From Bacteroidales bacterium (GTDB lineage: Bacteria; Bacteroidota; Bacteroidia; Bacteroidales; UBA932), in the NCBI GenBank assembly GCA_017454335.1, contig JAFTDE010000019.1, forward strand, positions 1 to 64,000: 64,000 nucleotides of DNA, read 5' to 3'. The position numbers and the translations under genes are program-made. Position 1 is the stretch's first letter. Every line of letters begins with the position of its first letter. Under the pieces are notes generated by a model. The model ran no database searches and was not told the DNA's origin. It saw nothing but the letters and a program-made list of their open reading frames with translations. Below, piece after piece: positions 38,570-47,752 of this stretch.

Positions 38570-39558
38570 CCAAGATCGAAGCAGCACGTGCTGAGTACAC
38601 GGAATGGTGCCAGGCCATCGGAATCGACGCCCTGGACAAAGTCAACGAAATCCTCGAGGCCGGCAAGGCCATCGAGCTGATCAACCTGTGCGAAGCACGG
38701 CAGGAACGCCAGTACGCCCAGGTCGCCGACCAGATTTTCTGGAACCGGCACAAGTGCCACATCGTCATGATGTCGGGCCCCTCGTCCAGCGGCAAGACCA
38801 GTTCGTCCCTGCGCATCGCCCAGCAGGCGCGGGTCCTGGGGCTGCGGCCGAAGGTGATCGAACTGGACAATTATTTCCTTGACCGGGACCACACGCCCGT
38901 GGATGAGAAGGGCGAAAAGGATTTCGAAGCGCTGGAAGCGATGGACATCCCCTTCCTGTGCGAACAGCTGGGCGACCTGCTGGCCGGACGCGAGGTGGAG
39001 ATCCCGCGCTTCGACTTCAAGCTCGGGCACCGGGTCTTCGAGGGGAACCGCATGCGCCTGGAGGACGGGGACATCCTGTTCATGGAAGGCATCCACGCCC
39101 TGAACCCCGACCTGACCCCGACGATTGACCAGAACGAGATCTTCGGCGTGTACATTTCCGCGCTTTCCTCCCTGCCCGGAGGCGAGAAGGACCACGGTTC
39201 CACGACGGACAAGCGCCTGCTGCGCCGGATCGTACGCGACAACCGCACCCGCGGCATCTCGCCGGAGACGAACATCCTGCTGTGGCCCAGCGTCCGGCGC
39301 GGCGAACGGCGGAACATCTTCCCCTACGAGGAGAATGCGGACATCGTCTTCAATTCCTCGACCCTGTACGACGTACCCCTGCTGAAATACTACGCCGAAC
39401 CCCTGCTGTGCGGCATCACGGAGGCCTCTCCGGCCTATGCCAAGGCGCAGCAGCTGCTCGGATTCCTCGAGCGGGTCCGCGCCCTGCGGCCCGCGGAAAT
39501 CGCCGCCATCCCCCCGACCTCGATCATGCGCGAGTTCATCGGCGGACAAACCTTATAA
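38566..39558 (+). CDS. Uridine-kinase-like P-loop nucleoside kinase
   Basis: The 330-residue protein has a helical N-terminal segment (about 1-65) and then a uridine kinase/phosphoribulokinase-type domain with P-loop GPSSSGKTSSSLRIA near residue 71. The segment VIELDNYFLDRDHTP near 105 and MEGIHALNP near 168 fit the family. The extra N-terminal part distinguishes it from classic Udk. The nucleoside accepted is uncertain. It overlaps uvrA by 4 bp. Confidence 0.88.
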
Positions 39559-39570
39559 CCGACTTGCATT

Positions 39571-40422
39571 ATGTGGCTATGGATGACTCTCGCCTCGGCG
39601 CTGTTGCTGGGCATTTATGACGTTTTCAAGAAACAGGCGCTCCGCCGCAACGGAGTCCTGTGGGTATTGCTGGGCGCCACCGCCCTTTCCACCTTGTTCC
39701 TGAGTCCCTTCCTGTCGGCCGGGACGCTGCAGGAGCACCTCAAGATTTTGCTGAAGGCCTTCCTGGTGACCACGTCCTGGATCAGCGGCATGATCGGCCT
39801 GAAACTCCTGCCGATCACCACGGTCAGCACCCTGAAGGCCTCCAGGCCCTTCTTCGTCGTCGTCTTCTCCATCCTGATTTTCGGCGAACAGCTGAACGGC
39901 TGGCAGTGGGGCGGCGTCGCCCTGGCCCTGCTGGCGCTGACGCTGCTGAGCGTTTCCAGCAAGAAGGAAGGCATCGCCTTCTCCAAGAGCAAGGGCATTG
40001 CGGCCATGGCCGTGTCGATTCTCGCCGGCGTGGCCAGCGCCCTGTACGACAAGCATATGATCGCCGGCATGGAGCCCCTGTTCCTGCAGAGCTGGGGCAA
40101 CTTCTACATCACCGTGCTGCTGGCCATCTGCGTGGGCGTCAAGGCCCTCGTCGACGGGCAGAAACGGGAGAAGTTCCACTGGGACTGGCTGATCGTCGTG
40201 ATCGCCGTGTTCATCACCGGCGCGGACATGCTGTATTTCTTCGCCCTCAAGCAGGAGGGCGCCCTGCTGTCCGTCATCTCCCTGATGCGCCGCTGCTCGG
40301 TCGTCGTCACCTTCGTGGTCGGCGCCATCGTCTTCCGCGAGCACCGCGTCAAGGAAAAAGCCGTCGACCTGGCCATCCTCCTCGCCGGCATGGCCCTGCT
40401 GCTGTACGGATCGTCGATCTAG
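39571..40422 (+). CDS. EamA/DMT family transporter
   Basis: The 283-residue protein is almost entirely hydrophobic, with ten predicted helices in two EamA repeats (about 3-130 and 145-280). The first helix MWLWMTLASALLLGIYDVFKKQAL and the GMALLLYG end are typical of the drug/metabolite transporter superfamily. The substrate is unknown. It is 12 bp after the kinase gene and ends the forward run. Confidence 0.9.
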   Translation: MWLWMTLASALLLGIYDVFKKQALRRNGVLWVLLGATALSTLFLSPFLSAGTLQEHLKILLKAFLVTTSWISGMIGLKLLPITTVSTLKASRPFFVVVFSILIFGEQLNGWQWGGVALALLALTLLSVSSKKEGIAFSKSKGIAAMAVSILAGVASALYDKHMIAGMEPLFLQSWGNFYITVLLAICVGVKALVDGQKREKFHWDWLIVVIAVFITGADMLYFFALKQEGALLSVISLMRRCSVVVTFVVGAIVFREHRVKEKAVDLAILLAGMALLLYGSSI

Positions 40423-40451
40423 CCTTCCGGACGATGCCGGAGGGCCTAACG

Positions 40452-40483
40452 CGTCACTCCCGGCTTGACCGGGAGTCCCTTGT
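40452..40483 (+). repeat. Dispersed palindromic repeat, copy A
   Basis: The sequence CGTCACTCCCGGCTTGACC plus GGGAGTCCCTTGT contains the inverted arms CTCCCGG and CCGGGAG around CTTGA. Copy B at 41606-41636 is the same element in the opposite orientation with paired changes in the stem (CCCGA/TCGGG), which keeps the hairpin. The two copies bracket the propeller lipoprotein gene. Confidence 0.7.
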
Positions 40484-40496
40484 TTCGGATCGCCGA

Positions 40497-41444
40497 TTAA
40501 TTCAATTTGTCCAGAGAGCCCTGGTAATTATAGGCATACAGGGCACCTTCGTGGACGGCAATACTGTTGTATACCGCATCCGGCAGACATAGGACTTCTT
40601 CAACGGAATATGCCTCAAGATCAATGACAAGAATCCTGTCCACGCGGTAGGATGGCAGGAACCTAGGACAAAGCAGGTACAATTTCCCTCCGGAAACAAC
40701 GGCATCCGCATTCAAAACAAAACTGGCATTATCCGGGGCGTTTTTCGATCTTCCAAGGACTTCGTCCACATTTTCTTGATAGAAATCCACGACGGACAAA
40801 TCGATCTGGGCATACAGATGCCCGTCCCGCCCGTAAACCTGCACATAGGGAAGACTCCCTGGTACAACAACAACCTTATCTTTATACGGCAGGATGCCAG
40901 CACGGTTCATCGTAATTGTTTTGCGCATGCTGGGGAAAGATGCTGGATCACCCATCGCCTGGGAGGTATGGGGAGAAAGGCGGACGAACAAAGCAGATTC
41001 CGACTTGATGGGGAGAAACATCAATGTGTCCTCCACAAAGAATCGCTCGTCTGACAACTGGCAACCCGTCACTTTTCTCTGCCCCACATATCCGTCGCGA
41101 GAATAGCTTTTGACCGTTTGGTCAGCAAAATCGAGGATAAAAACCGTATCGGATGAAGCGAAGAAAGAATACGGCATCAGCAACTCCCCCGGCCCGCGCC
41201 CTCCCAATCCATATACCACCATCTTCTCAAACGAGGAATCCAACGCAATGACCTGCCTTCGGTCAACATCCAGTGCATAAATGTTGTCCCCGACACATTG
41301 GAGTTGCCTGAGATTCGAGAAAAAGGACGAATCGGGGAAAGAGGACACTCGATCAACGACACCTAATTGCCTGAATGGGATAGTATCGGGAGTATGGCAA
41401 CAAACCAAGGAGATGAATAGGATAAGAATACAGGCCCTCTTCAT
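40497..41444 (-). CDS. Six-bladed beta-propeller lipoprotein (BF3164-like)
   Basis: The 315-residue protein has a lipoprotein signal (MKRACILILFISLVCC) with the Cys near residue 15 or 16. The motif GGRGPGELLMPYSF near residues 80-93 and blade-like repeats (DNIYALDVDRRQVIALD, DTVFILDFADQTVKSYS) fit the TolB-like six-bladed family. It is a more distant relative of the protein at 632-1723. The gene is noticeably AT-rich compared with its neighbours and is bracketed by an inverted repeat pair, which suggests it was acquired. A -7 box lies at 41480-41487. Function unknown. Confidence 0.8.
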   Translation of the reverse strand: MKRACILILFISLVCCHTPDTIPFRQLGVVDRVSSFPDSSFFSNLRQLQCVGDNIYALDVDRRQVIALDSSFEKMVVYGLGGRGPGELLMPYSFFASSDTVFILDFADQTVKSYSRDGYVGQRKVTGCQLSDERFFVEDTLMFLPIKSESALFVRLSPHTSQAMGDPASFPSMRKTITMNRAGILPYKDKVVVVPGSLPYVQVYGRDGHLYAQIDLSVVDFYQENVDEVLGRSKNAPDNASFVLNADAVVSGGKLYLLCPRFLPSYRVDRILVIDLEAYSVEEVLCLPDAVYNSIAVHEGALYAYNYQGSLDKLN

Positions 41445-41479
41445 TATACAAATGATCCGAAACGTTTTTTCGATTTTTA

Positions 41480-41487
41480 CAAAGTTA
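41480..41487 (-). promoter_or_regulatory. -7 promoter box for the propeller lipoprotein
   Basis: The minus strand reads TAACTTTG, a consensus match, 35 nt before the ATG at 41444. The flanking sequence is AT-rich. Confidence 0.45.
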
Positions 41488-41605
41488 AGTATTATTTGGA
41501 TAATTTAAGATCGTATTCAAAAAGTGCCACTTCTCGTGGCCAAATGCACACGAGTAACAGGGGTTTTTGAAGATTTCCGGCACTGTAGAACATTAACACG
41601 GGCCG

Positions 41606-41636
41606 CAAGGGATGCCCGATCAAGTCGGGCATGACG
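41606..41636 (-). repeat. Dispersed palindromic repeat, copy B
   Basis: Read on the minus strand this gives CGTCATGCCCGACTTGATC followed by GGGCATCCCTTG, aligned with copy A over its whole length. The stem TGCCCGA/TCGGGCA is perfect. The remainder of the gap at 41445-41689 contains no gene that I can support. Confidence 0.7.
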
Positions 41637-41689
41637 ATAACAAAGGCATGACGGCGCTAATGGCAGGTCGGAACCAAGGGACGGAGGGC

Positions 41690-42340
41690 CTAGCGGTACA
41701 GTTCCCGCAAGACCTTGAGGGACTGGATGTTGATGGAAGATTCGGTATGGAAGCGGAGGTAGTCCAGCAGGGACTCGGCGATTTCGCTGCGGGACACCCC
41801 ACTCAGGGGCTGCAGCATCGCCGCGGCGAAATCCGGCCCGGCGATCACGTCGATCTCCCGCTTGTACACCCCCACGAAAGGCAGCAGATCCTCCGGACTG
41901 GCCTGGAAGCCCAGGGCCCCGGCCAGTTCCACGAGGAAACGCAGGTGGAAATTGCTGAAATCCGTTTCGATGGCATCCAGGGTCAGGATGCTGCGCTCAC
42001 ACCAGTCGAAAAGCCCCTCTTCCCGGGATCCGTCCCGGATCGTCCGGTACAGCACCTCGCTCATGAACAGGGTCATCGTGTTCTTGTACAGATTGCCCCG
42101 GATCCCGTTCAGCGGATGCCGGGCCGTAACGGAGCGCAGCTGCCACAGATCGGACTTCGGATTCTCCACCACCTCGGCCTCCAGCACATTCAGCGGCAGG
42201 AACAGCGACATCCCCGCACCGCCCTTGACCGAAGCGAGAAAACTCCGCCGGCCCCAGTCCGGGGTCAGCGCATGCAGCACGATGCGGGTTTCCCCCAGTT
42301 TGGTGTAGTGCAGGACAATCAGGGATGTCGTCTGGATCAT
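41690..42340 (-). CDS. recO: DNA repair protein RecO
   Basis: RecO helps RecR load RecA on SSB-coated DNA. The 216-residue protein has the N-terminal OB-fold (TTSLIVLHYTKLGETRIVLHALT) and the helical C-terminal domain. It is shorter than E. coli RecO and lacks the four-cysteine zinc site, as is common in Bacteroidetes. Its start overlaps the rdgB stop (ATGA). It is the last gene of the rsgA run. Confidence 0.9.
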   Translation of the reverse strand: MIQTTSLIVLHYTKLGETRIVLHALTPDWGRRSFLASVKGGAGMSLFLPLNVLEAEVVENPKSDLWQLRSVTARHPLNGIRGNLYKNTMTLFMSEVLYRTIRDGSREEGLFDWCERSILTLDAIETDFSNFHLRFLVELAGALGFQASPEDLLPFVGVYKREIDVIAGPDFAAAMLQPLSGVSRSEIAESLLDYLRFHTESSINIQSLKVLRELYR

Positions 42341-42930
42341 GCTTGGTGGTCTTTCAGCCAGGCAGCCATCGCCCGCAGGGCCTTGCCGCGGTGGGAAATG
42401 GCATTCTTCTCCTCTTCGGTAATCTCCGCCAGGGTCACGTCGGGATAGTCGTCCGCGATGAAGACCGGATCGTATCCGAATCCGCCGCAGCCGGCCTTAT
42501 GCAGGGCGATCTTCCCCTCCAGCACGCCGTCGAAATAATACCGGCGGCCGCCCAGGATCAGGGTGACGACGCTGTGGAAGCGGGCCGTACGCGGAGCATC
42601 GGCGCCGCAGGCGGCCATTTCCCGCAGCAGCTTGTCCATGTTGGCCTGGAAATCATGCCCCTCGCCGGCATAACGGGCCGTCCGGACGCCGGGCGCACCG
42701 CCCAGGCAGTCCACCTCCAGGCCCGTATCGTCGGCAAAGCAGTCCATGCCGGTCCTCTCGTACAGGTATTCCGCCTTCTGGACAGAATTCTCCAGCAGGG
42801 TTTCCCCGGTCTCGGGGATGTCCTCGGTGATGCCCAGGTCGGCGGGCGTGACCAGCTCGAATTCCGGTCCGAGTATCTCCGAAGCTTCGCGGAGCTTGCC
42901 GCGGTTGGCCGTTGCGAAAATCAGTTTCAT
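42337..42930 (-). CDS. rdgB: dITP/XTP pyrophosphatase (RdgB/HAM1)
   Basis: The enzyme removes ITP, dITP and XTP from the nucleotide pool. The 197-residue protein has the family start FATANRGKLREA and the FADDTGLEVDCLGGAPGVRTARYAG region, here near residues 66-90, and GFGYDPVF near 152. The size is normal. It overlaps the upstream protease gene stop by 4 bp and recO by 4 bp, giving a fully coupled block. Confidence 0.95.
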   Translation of the reverse strand: MKLIFATANRGKLREASEILGPEFELVTPADLGITEDIPETGETLLENSVQKAEYLYERTGMDCFADDTGLEVDCLGGAPGVRTARYAGEGHDFQANMDKLLREMAACGADAPRTARFHSVVTLILGGRRYYFDGVLEGKIALHKAGCGGFGYDPVFIADDYPDVTLAEITEEEKNAISHRGKALRAMAAWLKDHQA

Positions 42931-44540
42931 ATCAGGGGTCGGGTCAGGGCTTCGCGCAGCTGGTCATCGTAGCGGATGCGGATCTTGACGCCTTCGGACT
43001 GGAAGTAGTAGCGGACCACGATCTCCTCCTCGATGAAGGGGATGATCTCGTCCTTCTTCAGCCGCAGGAAGTCCTCCTTCTCCATGTCGATCGCCTTGCC
43101 CAGCGCATCGACTTCGGCCTGCATCGAGGCCTCCAGGCCATCCCGGCGCAACTCTTTCAGCATCTGGTCGAAATAGGTCTTGGCGCTGGACCGGTAGTCG
43201 AACTCGCGCCCCTTGGCGTAGCCGATGAAATCCTCGTATTCGGCATCGCTGAAGTGGAAATCCTCCGTAGCGGGGATGGTGGCATGCGCGCGGACATATT
43301 CCAGCGCGTACTGCTCCACGACCCCGTTCACCACCAGCGAATAGGTCAGGCGGCTGTATTCCTTGAGCGGCAGTTCCTCGTCCGGGGTGATGCCGCCCCC
43401 GTCGCGCACGATACGGCCGCGGGCGGTGCGGAACTCATGCGTGAGGGAATCCGGAATGGCGCCGACGCTGCCGTCCTCGTTGCGCTGCGAATAGTCGATC
43501 GCCTGGACGCAGCGGCCGCTGGGGGTGTAGTATTTGGCCGTGGTGACCTTGAGCTTGCCGCCGTAAGGCAGGGGGCGGAAGCTCTGGACCAGGCCCTTTC
43601 CGAAGGTCCGTCGGCCCATGATGGTCGCGCGGTCCAGGTCCTGCAGGGCGCCGGATACGATTTCGGATGCCGACGCCGAGCCGGAATCCACCAGCACGAT
43701 CAGGGGCAGGCGCGTATCGACCGGATCCTGGGTCGTCTTGTAGGAGAAGTTGCTGCGGGCGTCCTTGCCCTTGGCCGAAACCACCAGCGATCCGCGCGGC
43801 ACGAAGATCGACACGATGCCGACCGCCTCCTGCAGGATGCCGCCGCGGTTCCCGCGCAGGTCCAGCACCAGGCGCTTCATTCCGCTGTTCCTCAGGCTGA
43901 TGACCGCCTTGCGCATCTCCTGGGCCACGCCTTCGGTGAACCCGGTCTGGAGGATGTATCCGGTCGTTTCGTCCAGCATGCCGGCGTATTCGATGTCAGG
44001 CAGGTGGATGCGCTCGCGCACGATCGGCACGTCCAGCGTGTCGCCGCTGCGGAGTTTCTTGACGGTGAAGACCACGGTCGATCCGGGTTCGCCCTTCATC
44101 CGGGAACTGGCGTCCGAAGCCGTCAGGCCGGCCACGCTGACCCCGTCGATGGCCGTGATCTCGTCACCGCACTGCAGGTTGTTGCGCGCGGCGGGCGAGT
44201 TGGCATAGGGCTCGTTGATGATGACGTTCCCGTCCACGTCCGGCTTGTAGATGACGGCGCCGATGCCGCCGTAGCTCTTGTTGATCAGCATTTCCAGGTC
44301 CTGTTCCTCCTCCTGGGGCACATATTCGGTGTACGGGTCCAGGTTTTCCAGCATCGCATCCACGCCGGCCCGCTCGATGCGGTCCACCGGAAGGGAATCG
44401 ACATAGGAACGGTTCAACTCCTTCAACAGCGCGCTGTGGATCTCCACCCACTTGCCGAGGTTGAAGCTCTTGGACTGGGCCGATGCGGCGGCTGCCAAAC
44501 CCAGCAGCATCACCGCGATGAGGATCGTTCTTCTTTTCAT
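42927..44540 (-). CDS. S41 family C-terminal processing peptidase
   Basis: The ATG at 44540 gives 537 residues with a signal peptide (about 1-22). A PDZ domain (about 80-165) contains GGIGAVIYKPD and the segment ALLKELNRSYVD lies before it. The S41 catalytic site is VDSGSASASEIVSG with Ser near residue 296 and GRRTFGKGLVQS with the general-base Lys near 321. Such periplasmic proteases trim or degrade exported proteins. It overlaps the U32 gene stop and the rdgB start by 4 bp each. Confidence 0.94.
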   Translation of the reverse strand: MKRRTILIAVMLLGLAAAASAQSKSFNLGKWVEIHSALLKELNRSYVDSLPVDRIERAGVDAMLENLDPYTEYVPQEEEQDLEMLINKSYGGIGAVIYKPDVDGNVIINEPYANSPAARNNLQCGDEITAIDGVSVAGLTASDASSRMKGEPGSTVVFTVKKLRSGDTLDVPIVRERIHLPDIEYAGMLDETTGYILQTGFTEGVAQEMRKAVISLRNSGMKRLVLDLRGNRGGILQEAVGIVSIFVPRGSLVVSAKGKDARSNFSYKTTQDPVDTRLPLIVLVDSGSASASEIVSGALQDLDRATIMGRRTFGKGLVQSFRPLPYGGKLKVTTAKYYTPSGRCVQAIDYSQRNEDGSVGAIPDSLTHEFRTARGRIVRDGGGITPDEELPLKEYSRLTYSLVVNGVVEQYALEYVRAHATIPATEDFHFSDAEYEDFIGYAKGREFDYRSSAKTYFDQMLKELRRDGLEASMQAEVDALGKAIDMEKEDFLRLKKDEIIPFIEEEIVVRYYFQSEGVKIRIRYDDQLREALTRPLI

Positions 44541-45790
44541 ACTTCTTGCCAGATGTAGATTTTGTCTCCCCTGCGGAGACGATCGTTGTTTTCCGCGGTC
44601 CGGACGGCGACCGAGCAGCGTTCGCCCTTGGCGGCGCAGTCCACCGGGGCGAAATTCACGCGCAGGTCCGTCACGTCGAACTCGACGACGCCCGTCGTGG
44701 ACCCGATGGCCATCACACGGTCGCCCAGGTGCAGCGGCACGCTCTCGACGGTCACCTCGGCGACGCCCAGGCGGTCGAACCAGTTGGAAACCTTGCCGCA
44801 ATACACCTTGCGGCGGGTGGCCTGGGAGCCGTACACGGAACTCCACTGGCCCATTTTCGCGCCCTGGTAGTATCCGTCCCAGAATCCCCGGTTGAATACC
44901 TCGCCCAGCTGCCGCTTCAGCTCCGCAGCCAGTTCCGGGGTGTAGGTCCCCGCACAGACCGCATCCGCAGCCCGGCGGTAGCAGGACGCCGTGCGCCGCA
45001 CATACTCGGCCGAGCGCGCCCGCCCCTCGATCTTGAACACGCGTACGCCGGAGGCGATGATGCGGTCCATGAATCCGATGGTGCAGAGGTCCTTGGGGGA
45101 CATAATGTACTGATTGTCAATGTCCAGCTTGTATCCGGTCTCCAGGTCCGTCACCTCGTATCCGCGGCGGCAGATCTGCAGGCACTCGCCCCGGTTGGCG
45201 GAGTCGCCGGTGGCGTGCAGGCTGAGGTAGCACTTGCCGCTGACCGCCATGCACAGCGCCCCGTGGGCGAACATCTCGATGCGGACCGGTTCGCCGGAGG
45301 GACCGGTGATGTGTTCGGCGACGATACGCTCGTGCAGCTGCCGCACCTGGTCCAGGTTGAGTTCGCGCGCCAGCACGATCACGTCGGCCCAGCGGGCGTA
45401 GAAACGCAGCGCCTCAAGGTTGCTGACGTTCAGCTGGGTGGAGATGTGCACCTCCATCCCGATGCTGCGGGCGTATTCGATCGCCGCGATGTCGGAGGCG
45501 ATGACGGCGCTGACCCCGGCCTCCCGGGCCCGGTCCAGCGTGGCGCGCATCGCATCCAGGTCCTCGTCGTACAGGACGATGTTCAGCGTAAGGTAGGTCC
45601 TGACCCCCGCCTCGCGGCAGATCCGCACCACTTCGGGCAGGTCCGCGGGCGAGAAATTGCCGGCCGAATGCGCACGCATGTTCAGGTGGCCGACCCCGAA
45701 GTACACGGAATCGGCACCGCCCTGGATTGCAGCGCGGAGGCATTCGAAATTGCCCGCAGGGGCCATGATTTCCAGTTCCTTACTTAGCAC
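44537..45790 (-). CDS. U32 family RNA-hydroxylase-like protein (TrhP/RlhA type)
   Basis: The family is annotated as peptidase U32, but characterised members TrhP and RlhA hydroxylate tRNA or rRNA using prephenate. The protein has about 417 residues from a GTG at 45790 (VLSKELEIMAPAG), which overlaps the end of the polyprenyl synthase gene. A TTG at 45811 is the alternative. The family signature EMFAHGALCMAVSGKCYLS and the downstream GECLQICRRGY cysteines, near residues 155-200, suggest an Fe-S site. A C-terminal beta domain follows. Confidence 0.88.
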   Translation of the reverse strand: MLSKELEIMAPAGNFECLRAAIQGGADSVYFGVGHLNMRAHSAGNFSPADLPEVVRICREAGVRTYLTLNIVLYDEDLDAMRATLDRAREAGVSAVIASDIAAIEYARSIGMEVHISTQLNVSNLEALRFYARWADVIVLARELNLDQVRQLHERIVAEHITGPSGEPVRIEMFAHGALCMAVSGKCYLSLHATGDSANRGECLQICRRGYEVTDLETGYKLDIDNQYIMSPKDLCTIGFMDRIIASGVRVFKIEGRARSAEYVRRTASCYRRAADAVCAGTYTPELAAELKRQLGEVFNRGFWDGYYQGAKMGQWSSVYGSQATRRKVYCGKVSNWFDRLGVAEVTVESVPLHLGDRVMAIGSTTGVVEFDVTDLRVNFAPVDCAAKGERCSVAVRTAENNDRLRRGDKIYIWQEV

Positions 45791-46760
45791 GTCCCACCAG
45801 TTTTTCCGCAAAGCGCCGCATGGCCTCGACCCGGATCGGGGACAGGCCGGTCCCCTGGATGGCCTCCAGGGCCAGGGAACTGTAGCGCAGGATTTCGTAT
45901 TTGGCGTCCTCGTCCACCGCGAGGCCGGTGTAAATCCGCTTGACCGCGTCGATCTTGGCCGCCTGCTCGTCCGCCGTCCCGGCCGGCAGGGCCAGGGCCT
46001 GCTGCAGCGCAGGGCGGTCCGTGCTCTTTTCGCAGGCGCGTATCATCAGCCAGCTCTTCTTGTTGTTGACGATGTCCCCGCCGATCGGCTTGCCGAAGAC
46101 CTTCACGTCCCCGAACGCGTCCAGGTAGTCGTCGGCGACCTGGAACGCCATGCCCAGCTGGTAACCGTAGTTGTACAGCGCGTCGCAGACCGCATCGGGC
46201 GCCCCGGCCACCAGCGCGCCCATCTTGGCGCTGCACGCCAGCAGGACGGCGGTCTTCAGGCCGATCATCCGTTCGTATTCGGCCATGGTCACATCGTCGC
46301 GGGTCTCGAACTCCATGTCATACTGCTGGCCCTCGCAGACCTGCGCGGCCGTCGTGTTGAACAGGTCCATCACCGCCCCGTGCGCGCGGGAGCGGATGCG
46401 GGAGAGACGCTTGTAGGAGTCGATCATCATCACGTCCCCGGACAGGATGGCCGTGTCCGCGTTCCATTTCTTCCACACCGTCTCTTTGCCCCGGCGCAGC
46501 GGGGAACGGTCCATGATGTCGTCGTGGATGAGGGTGAAGGAGTGGAATACCTCCAGCGCGGCCGCCGCTTGCAGGATGTCTTCGCCGATCTTGTTGCGGA
46601 AGAGGCCGTAGGAGGTCAGGCACAGCTGCGGACGGATCCGCTTGCCGCCGATCGAGATCATGTAACGCAAAGGGTCATACAGACCTGCCGGGTCGTTCTC
46701 GAAGGCGATTCCGTCGAAAAGACCGCGGATGGTTTCTTTGATACGCTGTTCGTTGATCAT
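45780..46760 (-). CDS. Polyprenyl diphosphate synthase
   Basis: The 326-residue protein is an all-trans prenyl chain synthase. The first Asp-rich motif LIHDDIMDRSPLRRG is near residue 78 and the second VADDYLDAFGD near 209. The conserved GGKRIRPQL is near residue 40. Products of this family supply quinone side chains or carotenoid precursors; the chain length cannot be fixed by eye. It starts 3 bp after rsgA. Confidence 0.93.
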   Translation of the reverse strand: MINEQRIKETIRGLFDGIAFENDPAGLYDPLRYMISIGGKRIRPQLCLTSYGLFRNKIGEDILQAAAALEVFHSFTLIHDDIMDRSPLRRGKETVWKKWNADTAILSGDVMMIDSYKRLSRIRSRAHGAVMDLFNTTAAQVCEGQQYDMEFETRDDVTMAEYERMIGLKTAVLLACSAKMGALVAGAPDAVCDALYNYGYQLGMAFQVADDYLDAFGDVKVFGKPIGGDIVNNKKSWLMIRACEKSTDRPALQQALALPAGTADEQAAKIDAVKRIYTGLAVDEDAKYEILRYSSLALEAIQGTGLSPIRVEAMRRFAEKLVGRAK

Positions 46761-46763
46761 ATC

Positions 46764-47705
46764 TTATCTGAATTTCTTGTCTTCTTCCAGCATGCCCAGA
46801 TACGAGTTGTATCTCTCTGCACTTATCGTGCCGTCCTCCACGGCTTTCTTGACCGCGCAGTCCGGTTCGTGCGTGTGGGTGCAGGGGATGAAACGGCAGC
46901 CCTCCGCGACCCGCAGCATCTCGGGGAAATACTTGGCGATTTCCTCTTTCTCCAGGCCCACCAGCCCGAATCCGCGCAGCCCCGGCGAATCGATCATATA
47001 CCCGCCGCAGCCCAGGGGATACATTTCGTACAGCGAAGTGGTATGCCTGCCCTGCAGGTGCACATCCGAGATGCGCGCCGTCTTGGGGTCCAGGCTGGGA
47101 TCGACCGCTTTCACGAGCGAGGACTTCCCCACCCCGGATTCGCCGGACAGCAGGCTCAGCCGTCCGCGGCACAGTTCCCGCAGTTCGTCCACGCCCTCGA
47201 GGGTGCGGGCGGAGGTGACGAGCACCCGGTATCCGGCCCCGCGGTAGATGCGGCAGAAGGCCTCCACCTCGTCGGCCGCTTCGGTCCCGTACAGGTCGAT
47301 CTTGTTCAGCACGATGACCGCCGGGATGCCGTAAACCTCGCAGGTCACCAGCTGGCGGTCCAGGAAGGGCAGCTTGATCTCGGGGAAATACAGAGTCGTC
47401 ACCAGCAGCGCCTGGTCCAGGTTCGCCGCGATCACGTGGTTGCGCCGCGACAGGTTGGTGGAGCGGCGGATGACGTGGTTGCGCCGGTCCAGCACCTCGG
47501 TGATCAGGGCCGGATGGAGTTCGGAGATCTCGTCCCCGCATTCGTAGCGGACCCGGTCGCCGACGGCCACCGGATTGGTCGAACTGCCGGCCTCCAGCCG
47601 GAGTTTCCCTTTCAGCACGGCGGGGAACAGGTCCCACGCCGGCAGCTCGCTCAGCAGGAAGTGGCTGCCGGCATTCTTGACCACTGTCGCCATGCCGGTT
47701 TTCAT
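46764..47705 (-). CDS. rsgA: Ribosome small subunit GTPase RsgA
   Basis: RsgA is a circularly permuted GTPase that matures the 30S subunit. The ATG at 47705 gives 313 residues. An OB-fold (about 1-75) precedes G4 LNKIDL (about 135), G1 GESGVGKSSL (about 188) and G3 DSPGLRGFG (about 240). A C-terminal zinc knuckle CRFIPCTHTHEPDC follows. It heads the minus-strand run that continues to recO. Confidence 0.95.
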   Translation of the reverse strand: MKTGMATVVKNAGSHFLLSELPAWDLFPAVLKGKLRLEAGSSTNPVAVGDRVRYECGDEISELHPALITEVLDRRNHVIRRSTNLSRRNHVIAANLDQALLVTTLYFPEIKLPFLDRQLVTCEVYGIPAVIVLNKIDLYGTEAADEVEAFCRIYRGAGYRVLVTSARTLEGVDELRELCRGRLSLLSGESGVGKSSLVKAVDPSLDPKTARISDVHLQGRHTTSLYEMYPLGCGGYMIDSPGLRGFGLVGLEKEEIAKYFPEMLRVAEGCRFIPCTHTHEPDCAVKKAVEDGTISAERYNSYLGMLEEDKKFR

Positions 47706-47710
47706 CAGGA

Positions 47711-47718
47711 CAAAGATA
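47711..47718 (-). promoter_or_regulatory. -7 promoter box for the rsgA run
   Basis: The minus strand reads TATCTTTG and ends 5 nt before the rsgA ATG at 47705. It mirrors the TATCTTTG box of the divergent MATE gene at 47742-47749. Confidence 0.55.
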
Positions 47719-47741
47719 CGCTTTTCTTGGGGAAAAAACCG

Positions 47742-47749
47742 TATCTTTG
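47742..47749 (+). promoter_or_regulatory. -7 promoter box for the MATE transporter
   Basis: TATCTTTG ends 3 nt before the ATG at 47753 and 9 nt before the next in-frame ATG at 47759. If transcription starts at the usual distance, the later ATG would be the leaderless start. Confidence 0.5.
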
Positions 47750-47752
47750 GGC

